64,000 nucleotides of DNA from Porphyra umbilicalis (GCA_002049455.2 KV918863.1:124001-188000), one strand, 5' to 3'; shown: positions 11,122 to 23,260, counted from the first letter of the stretch. Notes: generated by a model from the sequence alone, not told the origin. Numbers and translations: made by a program.

Positions 11122-14006
11122 TTGACTCACACGCGACCAACCATATCAAGGGGACGTGTTTGGGCGGCGCCCCCCGCAGTCGCGCCACCGCCGGTGCAGC
11201 CCGCCACCTTGCGGCCGGGCACCGCCGCCGTCGTCCCGCCGTCGCCGGACGGCAGCCGGTCGCGCCGAGGTACCGTCGCTGTGTCGCCGCCGCCGAGTCG
11301 CTGCCGCCGTCAGCTGCCGCGGCGCCGCCCCGCGCGGGGTGCCTCTCGCCTGCGGGCGCGAAGACAGCGGAAGCCGCCGCGGCGCCGCCCCTGGCGGCCA
11401 CTGGAGCCCGCCCCCCACCCGGGGTCGACGTCACCAGCAGAACAGCGCCGGCGCCTGGCCAAGTCGCCTCTTTTGGCAGCCACCCCTGTGACCCCCGCAC
11501 CCGGAGCTCGTCGGGCGGTCGGTGAAGGCGATCGTACTGGGGCTCCTCGGGCGGACGCTACTGGCGCTTCTGGCGTTGGTACTGGGGACGAGGATGGGTC
11601 TGGCCTTGACGGCGAGCCGTCTCCCATACTGGCCCAACTTCCAACTCCGGGAGACGGGGCACCACCGGGGGACGGGGACGGGGATGGGGAAGATGGGGAT
11701 GCGGGGGGCGTGGTGGTCGTGGGGCCGGAGGTGAAGCTGGCGGAGGCGGCGGCGGTAGCGCGGGCCGCGCTCAAGAAGCCCCGCATCCAGGCGCTCCGGG
11801 TGGCTCTCACCCGCCGCATGCACCACGGCATCATGTTTCCGGCTACCAATGACGACGTCTTCCATTCGAAGGCCTCCCTCGGCACCTTCCTGACTACTGT
11901 GTGCAAGGAGGTCGCTGGGGTGAACGCGGCGGACGCGGAGCGGCTGCTAGGGAAGGTGAACTGGGACGTGCCGCGCGTTACTGGGGACAAGTCCCTTACC
12001 AAGAAGCTTCTCCGGTCTTGGCTCGGCAAGACGAGAAACAACATTCACTTCAACCTTAAGACGGTCATCTTCCGAGCGTGGGCCGTCGGTAGTGGCTACT
12101 CTGAGATGGGGACGCCGCCCCCGCCCAACAGCATCAAGAACTATCTTACCGGGCGCGGATACCTGCGCGGGGAAGCGGGGCGGCGCGGGGTCGTGGCGGC
12201 CGTCCTGGCCGCGATGGGACACTGCAACGTGGACCCGGACGAGAAGACCTTCCCCGACGGCAAGACGGGCGACACCCTTATCTCTACCTGGCTGTCCACC
12301 TTGGCGTTTGTTCTCAGCAAAGTACGTTACTGGGACTGTGTTTGTTGTACTGTGGCTCGTGATCGTGTTTGCATACTCCGAGACGGGGACGGTGATTCAG
12401 TACAAGAGAGCAGGGGGACTGTGGGTGTGCCTGCCAAGGAGTGCCTACTGACCAGTACTGCCTTGGTGTCATTTGTGTCGTTGTCCTGGTTCGAGTTGTG
12501 TTGTGTTGGTGACCGCTGTCTTGGCGTCGCTGTCTTGGTGCGGAATGTGTGTACTGGCTGGCTGGTCTTTGCTGCTGTTTCTCCTTCCCCAGATTCGGGT
12601 ATCACTCGAGGTCGACTACCTGGAGGCCATTGGTAAGGGCAAGGATTGTATTGCGCTACACGGCGGCAGGGTCAAGTCTGGGCGCAACGTGTGGGCCAAG
12701 GAGCTGCGGTACCTGAACGTCTGCGTCGACGAGGCCGGAGACTACTAGGCAAGGCTGTTCCAAACGAACCAAGACGAGGACAACCGCGCGACAATCCCGC
12801 AGCCCCCGCCGTACCCCACCAACGACGTCGCCCAGCTGGCCGTCGTCTTCGTGGACGACGCCAGGCTCCCCGAGGACAAGGACGTGACGGACGAGGAAAT
12901 TAAGACCCTGCGGGAGATGGTCGACTCTTGGATCGTTAAGCGCAAGGAGGAGGCGGCGGCAGTGGTCGACCTGGATGCTGATGATGATGGAGAAGAGGGA
13001 CTGGGGGGAGGAGACGGGGGCGGCGGAGGCGGAGCCGGGGGAGGTGGCGATGGGGGTTGTAGCGGTTCTAAGCACCACCACGTTGGTTCGTCGTCTGGCC
13101 GAAGTGACCTCTTGATCAGCTCGGTCCGTCGAAGGAACTGCCCCGGAAATCGACCCACAGCCCAGCCTTCCCCCAACGGGAGGAGAGGATCACGGCAAAG
13201 CCCAGGGGGGAATCGTAGTCCAAAGCACAGTTGGTTTTATCAAACGGCGACGGGGACGGCGTCCCCGCTGTCAATAAACCCCTCCCCAACCCGAACGCCG
13301 GTGGCCAAAGTAGCCACCCCAAATGCGCCAAACAGATAAATCCCTCCAAAGCGAAAAGTTCAAACAAGTAGTAGGGGGGCTGGGAAAACCACTTGGGAAA
13401 AGCCCCGCCCCCGACCGAATCCAATCTCCTCGAGATCTGGACAGGTCATTCCCTTGCTGGCCCGGATCGGGATATTTTGGGACGGCCCCCGGGGGTGTAC
13501 ACAGCTGAGGGGCCACGCCCCTTCCAACTGTAAGACCCCCGACCGCCACAGGGGTGGGGATGGGGATGGGGGGGCGGAGGCGGGGATGGGAACGGCGGGG
13601 GTGGGGGTGGGGGTGGCGACGCGGCGGACGGCCATCGCAAGCGCGGCAGCGGTACTGGCACCGGCGGCGACGCGGCGGCTGGCGGCGGCACGGCGGCACA
13701 ACCCTGCCGTGTCCAGCACCCCGGCGGTAGTGCAGCAGGCGGCGGGGGGGGGGTGGGGGGGAGGCTGCAGCGAGCGGCGACGCTGCCAGCGGCAGCGACG
13801 CATTGTCGTTGAAGACGGGGCGCCTGCCGTCGTGTCAGCGTCACCCGTTTGACCGCTCGGACGAGGAGGACGACGTCGTCCGGCGGCCACGCAAGCGGTT
13901 GTGGTCCCGGCGGCGCATTTCGGGGGCTCGGGGGGTGAACAACAGCATGGGTTTAGACTCTGAGTTTGCGCCCGATGACGTCGCGACGCCTAGCAACTCG
14001 TCTTAG
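11122..14006 (+). CDS. Spliced gene of unknown family, with an in-frame TAG
   Basis: Exon 1 ends at 12321 (Ser-Lys), a GTACGT donor follows, and CCCCAG at 12587-12592 is the acceptor. Splicing keeps phase 0 and yields a continuous protein. Order: Pro/Arg/Gly-rich leader (11122-11740); a conserved-looking globular region (11740-12745) with runs such as KLLRSWLGKTRNNIHF and WAVGSGYSEM; an acidic-basic tail. A TAG at 12746-12748 interrupts the frame, yet the same frame continues protein-like to about 13000 (ARLFQTNQDEDN, then EEIKTLREMVDSWIVKRKEE). A last exon ending at 14006 has an NLS-like RRPRKRLWSRRR. The 5' end is open: the frame begins at a TTG and its first ATG is only at about 11818, so an upstream exon is likely. 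I know no family. It could be a lineage-specific nuclear or chromatin protein or an old TE protein. Confidence 0.55.
12322..12592 (+). other. Spliceosomal intron, 271 bp
   Basis: Donor AAA/GTACGT at 12321/12322 and acceptor CTCCTTCCCCAG ending at 12592, with a pyrimidine-rich 3' end. T/G-rich intron composition contrasts with the GC-rich exons. Removal joins AAA to ATT in phase 0 and restores a long reading frame. This is the clearest intron in the window. Confidence 0.75.
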
Positions 14007-14245
14007 TCGTATGCTTGTGTCTTGTGTGTACTTGGTTTGGTTTGGTCTGCTCATTTTCTCTCTTCTCTGTTTTGCTTGGTGGTGGGCGGGTGGGGGGGGG
14101 AGTGGGGGGCGCGGGAGGAGGAGCGCACTGGACTAGGAGCGCACTGTCCCGATGGGGGGGGCGGGCACGGGGGGTGTGGGGAAGGAGCGTACTGCCCCCT
14201 GCCCCCCCCCCCCCCCCCCCCCCCCAGGAGGCGCTGGAGCACCCT

Positions 14246-14720
14246 GTAAAATGCATCTTTCCGCCTGTAACGTATGCCGCCAGCGTGGAGCTACGTGGCG
14301 CCGCAGAGGCCCCATACGACAGCTCTCGACAGTGTGATGCGTATAACGGTCGGTATGCACAACGTAGCGACCTGCTGATGGAATACGAATCCAGCCCAGG
14401 CACGCTCGCAATCGTGGCACCAAGGGGGGCCACGTGACTTGTCTCACCAGGTGCGGTGATGCCCCCAATTGGAGCTGTGAGGGGGGGGGGGGCGGCTCCC
14501 GGACATGTCGTTGAACAGTGTCAGAACCGTGCTGGCCGCGTACTGTTGCTCTAAAATGCGAATATGCCATCTATACTGATAGTGTAGACACTGAGGAAAA
14601 GCAGGGTCGAATATGGCCCAGTATAGCCATTTCAGACGTACTGGCACCAATCTGAAAACCGCCCGGGTAAGTCCCCAAGTAGCGTGGTACGGAATCGCGA
14701 CGATGATCAATGTGCGACAG
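14246..14720 (+). repeat. Dispersed repeat family, copy A
   Basis: It shares ordered blocks with copy B at 29448-29950: GTAAAA near the start, then ACGTGGCGCC with CCCCATACGACAG, then GTGTCAGA and TCTAAAATGCGAATATG, and finally a GTACGGAATCGCGACGAT-like end. The copies are clearly related but much diverged. A 26-nt poly-C run lies just before it at 14200-14225. No protein is encoded. It is probably an old non-autonomous transposon. Confidence 0.65.
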
Positions 14721-14780
14721 TTCTGCGAACCGTCGGTAAGCGTGTTCGAATCTGGCAGTTCTCAGTTTTAAGGAATCGGG

Positions 14781-16010
14781 GACAAAACGCTGTGTTGCTG
14801 TCTTCCAAATTTTGGCCGATGTGGTCGAAGTCAAGACAGGCTCTTGGTCAACTGCCCATTGGTCGAACGACTTTGTCCGGCTAAATGGATGGCTGAGAGC
14901 AAAGCCAGCAATGTCGGTCTATCACAACGTGTCTCAATTATTGGTGAAACGTGTCTAAATTCGCTTAATAGGCCACGAACAGCTGTGTGTCAATGTGAAC
15001 GTGCCCTATTGAACGTCGAACGACCTCGTCGAATTTAGATAAGTCCAACTCAGCTCGATAGGCCGAGTGTCACAATAGGTCGCGCATGGCCTATTCGAAG
15101 CCGAAATACGGCACGCGCACCCTATTCAGGACACTCGGACTATGCTACGGGCTCACTCATTGGCTGGACACCAAATCGTTGCAACATAAAACGTGTCTGT
15201 TGACAAACGACCACGCCAAACGACGACGGCGAAACGATCGCCGCTTCACTCAAAGGCTGGGAACGACAGGTGACCCAAGAGTCGACACTTCCTGCCTCGA
15301 CGGACGTAGACGCAATCGACGCGAGACGCCGTGACGTATCAAGGCGACACACACGAGTCGCTTGCGGCCACTTCGAGGGCCCCCGGGTCTTGTGCGAACC
15401 TTCTGAGCCTCCCACGCTGCCGTAGCGTGTACGTCAAGGGACAGACGTAGAGCACCTCTCTGTGCCTCTTTGCCTCCTTTCTTGTGGTCGAGTATGAGTG
15501 GCTCAAGGGAGTGAGCCGAGGCTGTCAAAACTGGCACGGTGGCAGCCTGGGGTGCTGCCATGTGTCAGATGATTGTCCTATATCGGCACGATCGGCCACT
15601 TCGCGTCGTGTATGTGCTTCGTGTCTGCGTCGTGGCAGACGATCGCCACCTTCTTCCAGCCTGAGCACAGAAATCTCGGGCGGATCACGGGGATCTCGCG
15701 GTGCTGGCGCCTCTCTGATTCCACTGAGATATAGTCCATTGGAATAGACCACGAACGACCCACCGATGAACGTGACTATCGGCGAGAATGTAGCCTACTC
15801 ATGAGTAAGTCTATTGCGTATATCGTCCATTTCAGGCCTCGCCGTTAGGCGACCTCTGGGAGGGCGCCACGTCGCATGCCCAATTGAGAATTTAACAATA
15901 TAGTCCCGACATTGCTGGCTTTGCTCTGAGAACCTGTTTCGCACAGTTGATCACCCCTGTTGACATCGACGGCATCGGCCAAAATTGGGAAGAGAGCAAT
16001 AACGTTTGTC
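14781..16010. repeat. Inverted-repeat structure with ~130-160-bp arms and ~0.94-kb interior
   Basis: The left arm (14781-14940) and the reverse complement of the right arm (15881-16010) share several blocks in order: GACAAA, TTTTGGCCGATG, a GTCAAC/GATCAACT block, and AGAGCAAAGCCAGCAATGTC. The arms translate to the same short peptide start (MTSTTSAKIWK and MTSTASAKIGK). The interior has no transposase-like ORF. This looks like a non-autonomous DNA transposon with long diverged inverted ends or two inverted copies of one repeat. I found no target duplication. Confidence 0.65.
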
Positions 16011-17109
16011 GTACAGCACTCTTGTACGTGCAACGGGTGGTCGGCGGTCGCGGTGGCCCTCCCAGGGACGGACGAGGCCGCCGGCCTGGGAACACTGCCA
16101 GAAACGCACGCACAGAGCGTCTCGCAGGAGATCATTTTGGCGTTCCACCACTTCTTGGTAAAGGGTGGCGACCAATGGGGACGTGGCGTGCCTCTCTAGT
16201 GGTGTGTAGCTGGCACCTCGCGTCCTTAGCCGGACTGATCCATTCGACAAGCAATGGGAAGAGGAAGGAGGGCGAACGGGCGGGGGACGTATGAATAGGG
16301 GGGGGTCTCAGTCCTCACAACGGTCTTTGTGGCTGCCCTGATTGCCGGTGATTTTGTCAGAGGGACACCCTGCCGCGCTGCATCGAGATGTAGACTCCTC
16401 GAGGAGTGTACCACACCACGTGCTCGCGGCGTGGTGGTACTGTACGCACCAACGGACACGTAGGCTGGAGGTGTTGGCTGACCTGTCACCAGTCAAATGG
16501 GGTACGGCGGATTCCTTTCTGTCGGCGGGATATCAGCTAGCCATTCCCGTGAGCGGCCGTGTGACCAATAAAAAAGTGCTTGCGCCTCGGTGGGCCGCGA
16601 GGCGGGGCTGTCTGTCAGGGGTGCGGTCGAACACTGTGGTTGTGAGCCCGCCTACTGCGCTGACGGCGGCACTGTCTTGTGCGGCTCCGTCAAAACGTCA
16701 GCTTTACCGAAAGCAACCCGCGGCCGAGAATCCAATAGGCTGCTGGACCGAGGGCGGCCGCGTCGGCTTTGCGTCAGTGGGGCTTGGCCGAACGGGGGCT
16801 GCACGAGATGCTCTCGCCGCTGCCGAGAGCGGGGCAACGAGGCGGTTGTCCAGACCTGGCCAGGCGGTCGACCCGGCGCACATGCGCGCGACATCATGAA
16901 TAAATGATCGCAAGCAGCCCACGCCTAGCTTCAGGCACACCATGTGCCATTTTCAATCGTGCCACAGTTCCAAGCTTCGGTCTGAACGTCCCAACCAAAC
17001 ATTTTGGCCATTGTGACCAGTACAGCCGATGACTCGGCTGATTAAACCGAACCCAAATCATTTGAAACAGACTTGTTATATGAAGATATGTGCCCGGACT
17101 AATTGCATT
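16011..17109. other. No gene recognised
   Basis: Mixed sequence. An imperfect hairpin at about 16407-16440 pairs GTACCACACCACG with CGTGGTGGTAC. A plus ORF at 16342-16899 (185 codons) has no motif and is overlapped on the minus strand. Confidence 0.35.
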
Positions 17110-17145
17110 GAATTCTCACGCCCACCATGGTGGGTGTGAGAATTC
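17110..17145. repeat. 36-bp near-perfect palindrome
   Basis: The sequence reads GAATTCTCAC on both strands from its ends and is centred on CCATGG, with a single G/T mismatch pair. There is effectively no loop, so it would extrude as a cruciform or fold as an 18-bp hairpin. Confidence 0.9.
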
Positions 17146-18014
17146 TGGTACCAGTCTCGATATGTTGGTAGCTCCCGAGCTTAGGGCACCACGCTTCCCC
17201 GTTCGAGAGCGGCGCTTTCCTTCGAGCAAGCAATGTCTGGAAGCTGCAGCTTCTATGCCAAGGCCATGCGCGCAGACATCAGGGCCCTAAAACATGAGCA
17301 CGATGGACTGTCTTCAGTTCGAGCCAGGACAGGTACCTGAATTTCACAGTATCCTGCGGCCTCATATATTATTGTTGCTTATTTATTTGGCATGTACAGT
17401 TAGGGTCGAAGTATTTCAAAGTTCCTGTTGTCCGACCCTAATTTTGAACGATCAGGTCCGAACCGAACTTCGATCGCTCAACCCTGTACTTGACAGATGT
17501 ATGGATGAACAGACTTGACAACCACACAAGCGGAAAACTGAGTTGAGTCGGCTCATCTCGTTTTGCGGCTGGTGCCATCACGAACGGAGTAAGACGACGT
17601 AGAAGGACACGCGACCTGAGCCGCACAGGCTTGAGTTCCCACGTCTGGGCACGCATCGTCGACCGCTCGAATTTCTTCATCCCAAGTGTATGGGGGGACC
17701 AGCAGACCGCCATTGTCCTCGCCGGCTATCGACGACACTTTGACTTGGTCGACACGGAAGCCTTGTTGCCGACCGGGCGTGGCGACGAGCCATCGGTGGT
17801 CCTCGGTGTTCCAGGAGTCCAGCGTTGCGTGAGGGTTCCTTGACCTTTGGGGGCAGCCAACGGTTGTAAAGAAGCTCTGGGAGCACATCACGGCTCTGCT
17901 CTCCAGCATACGGATCTCGGCAGTTGCAAGAGTGCGTTGAGTGGACGGGACTTTCCTTGTGAGACGGCCGGCCGCAGGGAGCCCAAACGAGCCGTAAGGT
18001 GTAGGGCACCAGCT
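17146..18014. other. No gene recognised
   Basis: AT/GC-mixed spacer. Open frames stay below about 160 codons on both strands and carry no known motif. Confidence 0.4.
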
Positions 18015-18070
18015 GATGACGTGGTCCTCGACCGGCCGGCCGACCGGCCGGGCTCGGGGACCACGTCATC
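18015..18070. repeat. Long GC-rich hairpin
   Basis: Thirteen-base arms GATGACGTGGTCC (18015-18027) and GGACCACGTCATC (18058-18070) flank a middle made of CCGGCCGG units that can also self-pair. There is no gene close enough to call it a terminator. Confidence 0.8.
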
Positions 18071-18959
18071 CGCAGGCCGTCATGTGGGCGCTCAGCACCG
18101 AGACCGCGCTGACACTGCTGGCACTTGTTTCTAGAGTCATTACGAGGCCACTCCATGACCGCGCCGTTGCGTACAAGGTATTACGAGGAATGACACGACT
18201 CTGTTTCCATACGCTGTCTCTGCCACACAGAGCAGATGCACCCGACGTGAAAGCAACGTTGGCTTTCTCTTCACATCAAATCGCCGCTTAAACCTCGCAT
18301 TGCCATCCACCAAAACCCGTCTAACCCCACACAAAGGAGCCATCCACCGGGGGTATCTTGGCTCAAACACCCTCGATACCGCTCGAGCGCGTACTTGGCG
18401 GCCAACGGTGTCCTCCAGGACATCCGTCCACGTCGGCTGTCACCGCCGGCGGGTGAAACAGTCGGTAGGAGAAGCGTTCGAGCACCGGCTGCGCGCATGA
18501 TCTTCGCAACAGGTGCGACTCGTTTGACGCAACGACGACCAACCTTGGCGACCGCGCAGACAACGTGGTCCTGCCCCTTGCCGCGCCCGCCCCCACGCCC
18601 GACGCTATGGCCCGGGTTCCGGACTTGACCTCCTCTGATAGTAGCACTCCGCCGCTCCCCATATTGGCCGATCGCCCCCGTCACGTCCTCTTGCAAGCGG
18701 TCGGGCAAGAGGAGCTACTCGAGTTGCTACGCATCCCCGGTGGCTGGACGATGTTGGACGCCCCCGGCGGGGCCGCCGGCGCGCCCGTATCACGGCGAGA
18801 GGACGACACCGGGTGGCCGCACGAGCTGCCGCCGCTTTACATCACCATCGTGGCCGTCTCGCAAGAGGAGCTGCTACAGTCGTTGGTCGGCGCCCGCTCG
18901 TTGAGCTGATGAGCGGCGCCAGAGAGCGAGGAAACGCCAGGAACAGACTCCCCGGATGT
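18071..18959. other. No gene recognised; short coding-like plus ORF
   Basis: A plus-strand ORF (18565-18909, 114 codons) reads partly like protein: ADRPRHVLLQAVGQEELLELLR, then a similar repeat YITIVAVSQEELLQSLVG. The repeated QEELL element suggests a short duplicated helix. I cannot assign it, and it may be an exon fragment. Confidence 0.25.
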
Positions 18960-19126
18960 GCACCGTGGGGACTCGGCAAACGAGTGGCGTCGGCCGGCTT
19001 GACCGCCGTCATTGACGTCATTGCATCGGCAAACGAGTGGCGTCGGTCGGCTTGATGGCCGTCATTGACGTCATTGACGGCCGTCAAGCCGGCCGACGCC
19101 ACTCGTTTGCCGAGTCCCCACGGTGC
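18960..19126. repeat. Long hairpin: two direct copies plus one inverted copy of a ~50-bp unit
   Basis: A 44-bp arm at 18960-19003 is perfectly complementary to 19083-19126. A third, direct copy of the unit (TCGGCAAACGAGTGGCGTCG core) lies between them at about 19025-19075. Each unit ends in ATTGACGTCATTG, which contains the palindrome TGACGTCA. Transcription across it would give a long stable stem. Confidence 0.9.
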
Positions 19127-22100
19127 AAATCGCCGCGGCATGCGGGATGACGTACGTGATGGAGCAGGGAAGGGGGGAAGCGCAGAGGGGGAGAAAGAGG
19201 TCATAGGACTTCTACGAAGATGAAGAGGAATGCGTTGCCAGACACAGTGTCTTGTCCAGCGACCGCACCCGCGCCGTCGTCTAGTCACCCATGGCGCCGC
19301 TGCTGCCACTGCACCGCCGCCGGTACCGCAACAAACTTGCCAGCGGGGTACGAAATGACGCTCGCCACCTCAGCCACATCGCCTGCGACACCCGGTTCAT
19401 GCCGTCTGCCACACTGCAGGGGGGCGGGGCACCGCTGTCGCCCCGAAGCGCAAAACGGAGCGTCGTGGCACGACCGACCGCCGGCGGCAGCGACAGTCCC
19501 CGATCTATCTCCTATGAGGCCGACACGGTGCACCCACCCCGCCACCGGTCGACGCTGTGGTACCCCATTCGCTTGGCCCTACTTGGCGACAGCGGCCATC
19601 GCGCCGGCGGTGTGGTGGGGCCACCGCCGTGGCGCAACGGGGGGGGCAGGGAGAGACGGAAAAAAAAAGAGAAAGTTGACGAGATGAGAAGGACGGGGTG
19701 GGACGGCGGTGGGGGGAAAGGCAAGTGTTGCCGAGATGTTGGCCAAGCCAGCAACGCCGCCCGTTTCGCCGCCGCTCGACGGCGCGGGTACGTCTGTAGG
19801 CGCTATGCTGGCGCCACTGGGCAGGGCGCAAACGATGTTGCGGTGCAAATGTTGGGCTACTTTCCATGGATTCAGAGTATTGTCGATGCGGCGCCACCCA
19901 CGTCAATTCAGCGTCGATCGACCAACGCCCACGGGCTTGGCCGCGACCGCCGCCGTCGGCAGGCGGCAACGTCACCCAAGCCACCATTGCCTCTGCGCGA
20001 GCGGGCGTTTCGCTCCGCAGCCACCAACCTGGCGGCTTGACGCGGAGCCGCTTTTTCTTTTTGCTTTTCGAGCTGCCGGACTCTGTTGTTTGGTGTGGAG
20101 CACGGGGGTGGCGCCTTCGACGTCCGGTTTGTAGTGCTCGCCGCCGCCGATGGCGCTGATAGCGGGCTACGCATGCATGTGCCCCCCCTCCCCGTCGTTA
20201 CGCCCCCCCCTCCCGAGCGCAGAGGCCGTCCTCTCTTCTCCCCTTCACCTCCGTCTCCCGACACGTCGCCACAGTCCCTCTCGCCATCTTTGCTTCTCAT
20301 CCCGCCCGCCACGACCTTCCCGGCGGCGTCTCTCCCCATCGCCGCTCTTGCTCCCCCCTGCCTTTCAGGTGGGCGCGCCTTTGCCGACACCCGTGTTGTG
20401 CGCGAGGAGCCCTGCCTGTGATCCCGGCAGCTGCCGGGTGGCAGCGGCTGTTGCGGCTGCCGCGGCTGCGAGCGGTGCACCGCTCTGGCTGCCGCTGTAG
20501 GCGGTGCGCGCCCTTGTGGTTGCCGCGGTGCGCGCCCTCGTGGTTGCCCCCGTTGGCGCTGCCGGTGCGGTCGTGGCGCGGGTGGGCATTACCGCGGCCA
20601 ATGGGCGGGCGGGCGGTGTGGTGGGCGTGATGGTGTTTTCGCCCATGTCGACATGACGCGCCTGCTTTTCTCCTTGACGCCGAGAAGTGGTCGGCGCCCG
20701 CCCGCCTGCGGCCCCGCCTGCGACGGCCGCAGCCGCCAGCTCGCCTCGGATTTCCGCGTACCACAGGGACAGGGCTTGGGGTTGCTGGTCGTGACCCAGA
20801 GCGGGCGGCGGCGCTGTCCAATCTCGCGCCCGCCGTGGCGACCGATACGCGCCGCGCAGCTGCCACCACTCCACGCGGCCCCTGCATGTGGGTGGCGGCG
20901 CGCGTTTGGCTTGGGTTTTCTCGCCGTGACGATATATTCAAGCGCCAACATGGCAACCGGCCCGGGGCGGGGCGGCGACACCCCCGCCCGGTCTGACGTG
21001 CATGCCTCATTATTTTCCCGAGGCCGTCCTCGACGTGTCTGGTGCGCGTCCGGCCGTTCACTTCCCTTTGCGCATAGGCGGAGTGCCCCGAGCGTCCCGA
21101 CCGCGTCTGGATGAGACGCATGGCATGTGTGGCTGTCGGCGTGGCTCCATCGCGAGCCCCCAGGGCAATGTGCAGTGGAGACAGGTGGTTTGTCAGGACT
21201 CACCAGCGCCGCGCTGCAACCACCTCAGGACGCCGCGATGGTGGCAGGCAGGGACGGATTTTGGCACGTGCAAGACACGCGGCCGAGCCGGTTGCGGCTG
21301 CGGGGGGAGGAGCAACAGACTAAGTTTTAGGTCCTCGTGCTAGCAGCAATGACCTCTGCAGTCAGCCAAGCTGCCACTATGCGACGTCAACTGCACTTCG
21401 ACCGCGAGACCAGCAGGAGGCTTCCCGTATCCCAGGAGTGTCCAAAAAAGCTCTCGAGCTTCAGCGTCGTGCGCGGTTTCCTCGTGTGATGACACAACGA
21501 GCCACCTCGCCCTATTGTCGGCCGACAGGGGAGAGACGGGCCTTCATGATAACCAGCCGGTTGCCAGCCGTGGCGCACTATTGATATGTGGCGCTACGGT
21601 ACTTGGCAGGCACTGCTGGCGGGTACAGGGCAGAACGGGATTGGCCAGGTGGTCGTGCTGCCCGCATGCGTGCGTGTCCGGTGCTGTCGTCCATAGACCG
21701 TGGTTGCCCACAAGGGCCCCAGGCGAATTTCAGTGCTGCAGAGCTTGTGGCGAGAAGCTGTTTTTCACATCAATCTGCGAAAAATCCACAGGATCCTTAA
21801 ATTCAAAGAATACAAAGTTCACCCACACGGTGCCGGTCGCATGACCACCCATGCAAAACTCTGCTGTCAGTCATTGCTTTGGCCAATGGGCCGAAGGAGG
21901 CTCTCATTTCGCTGACCATTTACAAGCTGTTCTTCGTGAAAAAGCGCAAGAATTGGTCAGGTGACTACAGCACGTTGCATGCTTAGTGCATGATTATTGT
22001 CCGATCCAGATTGGCTCTTGACGAATGTGCGCAAGGTCCTGCAGAAGAACCGACGAGAAACCGACACTACTGTTGATGGACACTACATGAAGTGCCGCGG

Positions 22101-22317
22101 CTGATGAACGTCACGTCGCTCTCCAAGGCAGTACAATTCTTCTTGTGAAGGTGCATCCAATGGTGCACAGCTCGCTCGTGAAGTTCATCGCCAGCCCAGA
22201 TTGCAAAACAAACAGCCGTTCTCTCAAAAATCCCGCACTCCAACTGTTGCAAAAGAGTTCCAAATTGGCCTCTGCGGGGTCTTAGAGGTTGATTATCCCT
22301 GGCCTTTAGGACAGGGT
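19127..22317. other. No confident gene; GC-rich coding-like fragments on the minus strand
   Basis: Between about 21120 and 20300 the minus strand has two overlapping open frames. One contains ordinary-looking protein (LSLWYAEIRGELAAAAVAGG), then Thr/Ala/Arg repeats coded by a 25-bp duplication at 20502-20551. This may be a decayed host gene. No domain is recognisable, and the plus strand is also largely open. The remainder (19127-20080 and 21340-22317) has no feature that I can support. Confidence 0.25.
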
Positions 22318-22430
22318 GGTCTCAAAGTGTATGGCACTTCCCCCAAAAATGGACACACCGCCGACCAGGAAGCATCGTTCCCACATCGTGCTGTAAGAGA
22401 ACCTCCTGCATGTGGAGCCAATGACTGTGC
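22318..22430 (+). repeat. Dispersed repeat family, copy D (fragment)
   Basis: It contains GGCACTTCCCCCAAAAATGG followed by a CACACCGCCGACC-type block, matching copy C at 27490-27690 in the opposite orientation. Both translate to the peptide YGTSPKNGH. It is a short fragment only. Confidence 0.5.
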
Positions 22431-22751
22431 CGCATTTGTGCCCCGGTAAAACTTGTCGCACTCTGCTAATCCCCACGCGAGATGCAGGAAGCCGACAAAC
22501 ATCGCCAGAGGCCTTCTGCTCATGCCAGGAAGAAAGCCGTCTGTCTGGGGGGATTTTTTTCTTCATCGGCACGATCCGCCGTCGCGCGTCATTTGAGTAT
22601 GCGTTCTGCGTCCGCCTCTGGCAAGTGCAATCGTCATCTAGAATTCCTATGGCCTGTTCAGGAGGCAGAATCATCTTTTTTTCGTGTACCGCCGCCATTT
22701 TCGCTGTGTGCAAATAGGCCGGCCACTCGTGGCCACAGAATCTGCGATCGG

Positions 22752-23212
22752 TCACTGCAGATCAATCTTGGGTCCGCCCCCGCCCCTGCTCTCGCCGCCC
22801 ACGTCCCCGCCATGGCCGCCCCCGCCCCCGTCCTCGCCGCCCACGTCCCCACCCTCGCCGCCCCCACCCCCGCCGTGGCCGACCCCGCCACAGCCATGGC
22901 CGCCGCTACCCTCGCCGCCCCGGCCGTCGCCGCCGCCGCGCCCGCCCTGGCCGCGCCCGCCCCCGCCCTGGCCTCCCCCGCCCGCGCCGTAACCGCCCTC
23001 GCCCACGCCCTCGCCCTCGCCGCCGCCACCCCCGCCGCCACCGCGGCCGCACCGGCTTTCGCCGCCCCGGCCCTCGCCGCTGCCGCCACCGCCCCCGCCC
23101 ACGCCGTTGCCGCCCTCTTCCCCTCCACGCCCGCCTCCAACCTCGCTTCCCCCGCCCTCACCCACGCCATTGCCGCTGCCTCCAGCGGCACCGCCGCCGC
23201 CCCCACGTTCTT

Positions 23213-23244
<32 letters not shown>

Positions 23245-23260
23245 CCACTGCCACCACCGA
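22752..23260. repeat. GCC/CCG-rich simple sequence, open in several frames on both strands
   Basis: An irregular GCCCCCGCC-type array codes for Ala/Pro on the plus strand and a Gly-rich chain on the minus strand. It may be the low-complexity N-terminal part of the phosphoesterase gene that follows, because the plus frame leads into ordinary protein (DAECALVRRITTVVPDAAASL) at about 23260-23400. The frame then changes. Confidence 0.5.

Noticed and set aside
22752..23260. Glycine-rich protein on the minus strand
   Set aside because: It is the complement of GCC/CCG simple sequence; the plus strand is equally open and leads into more ordinary protein.
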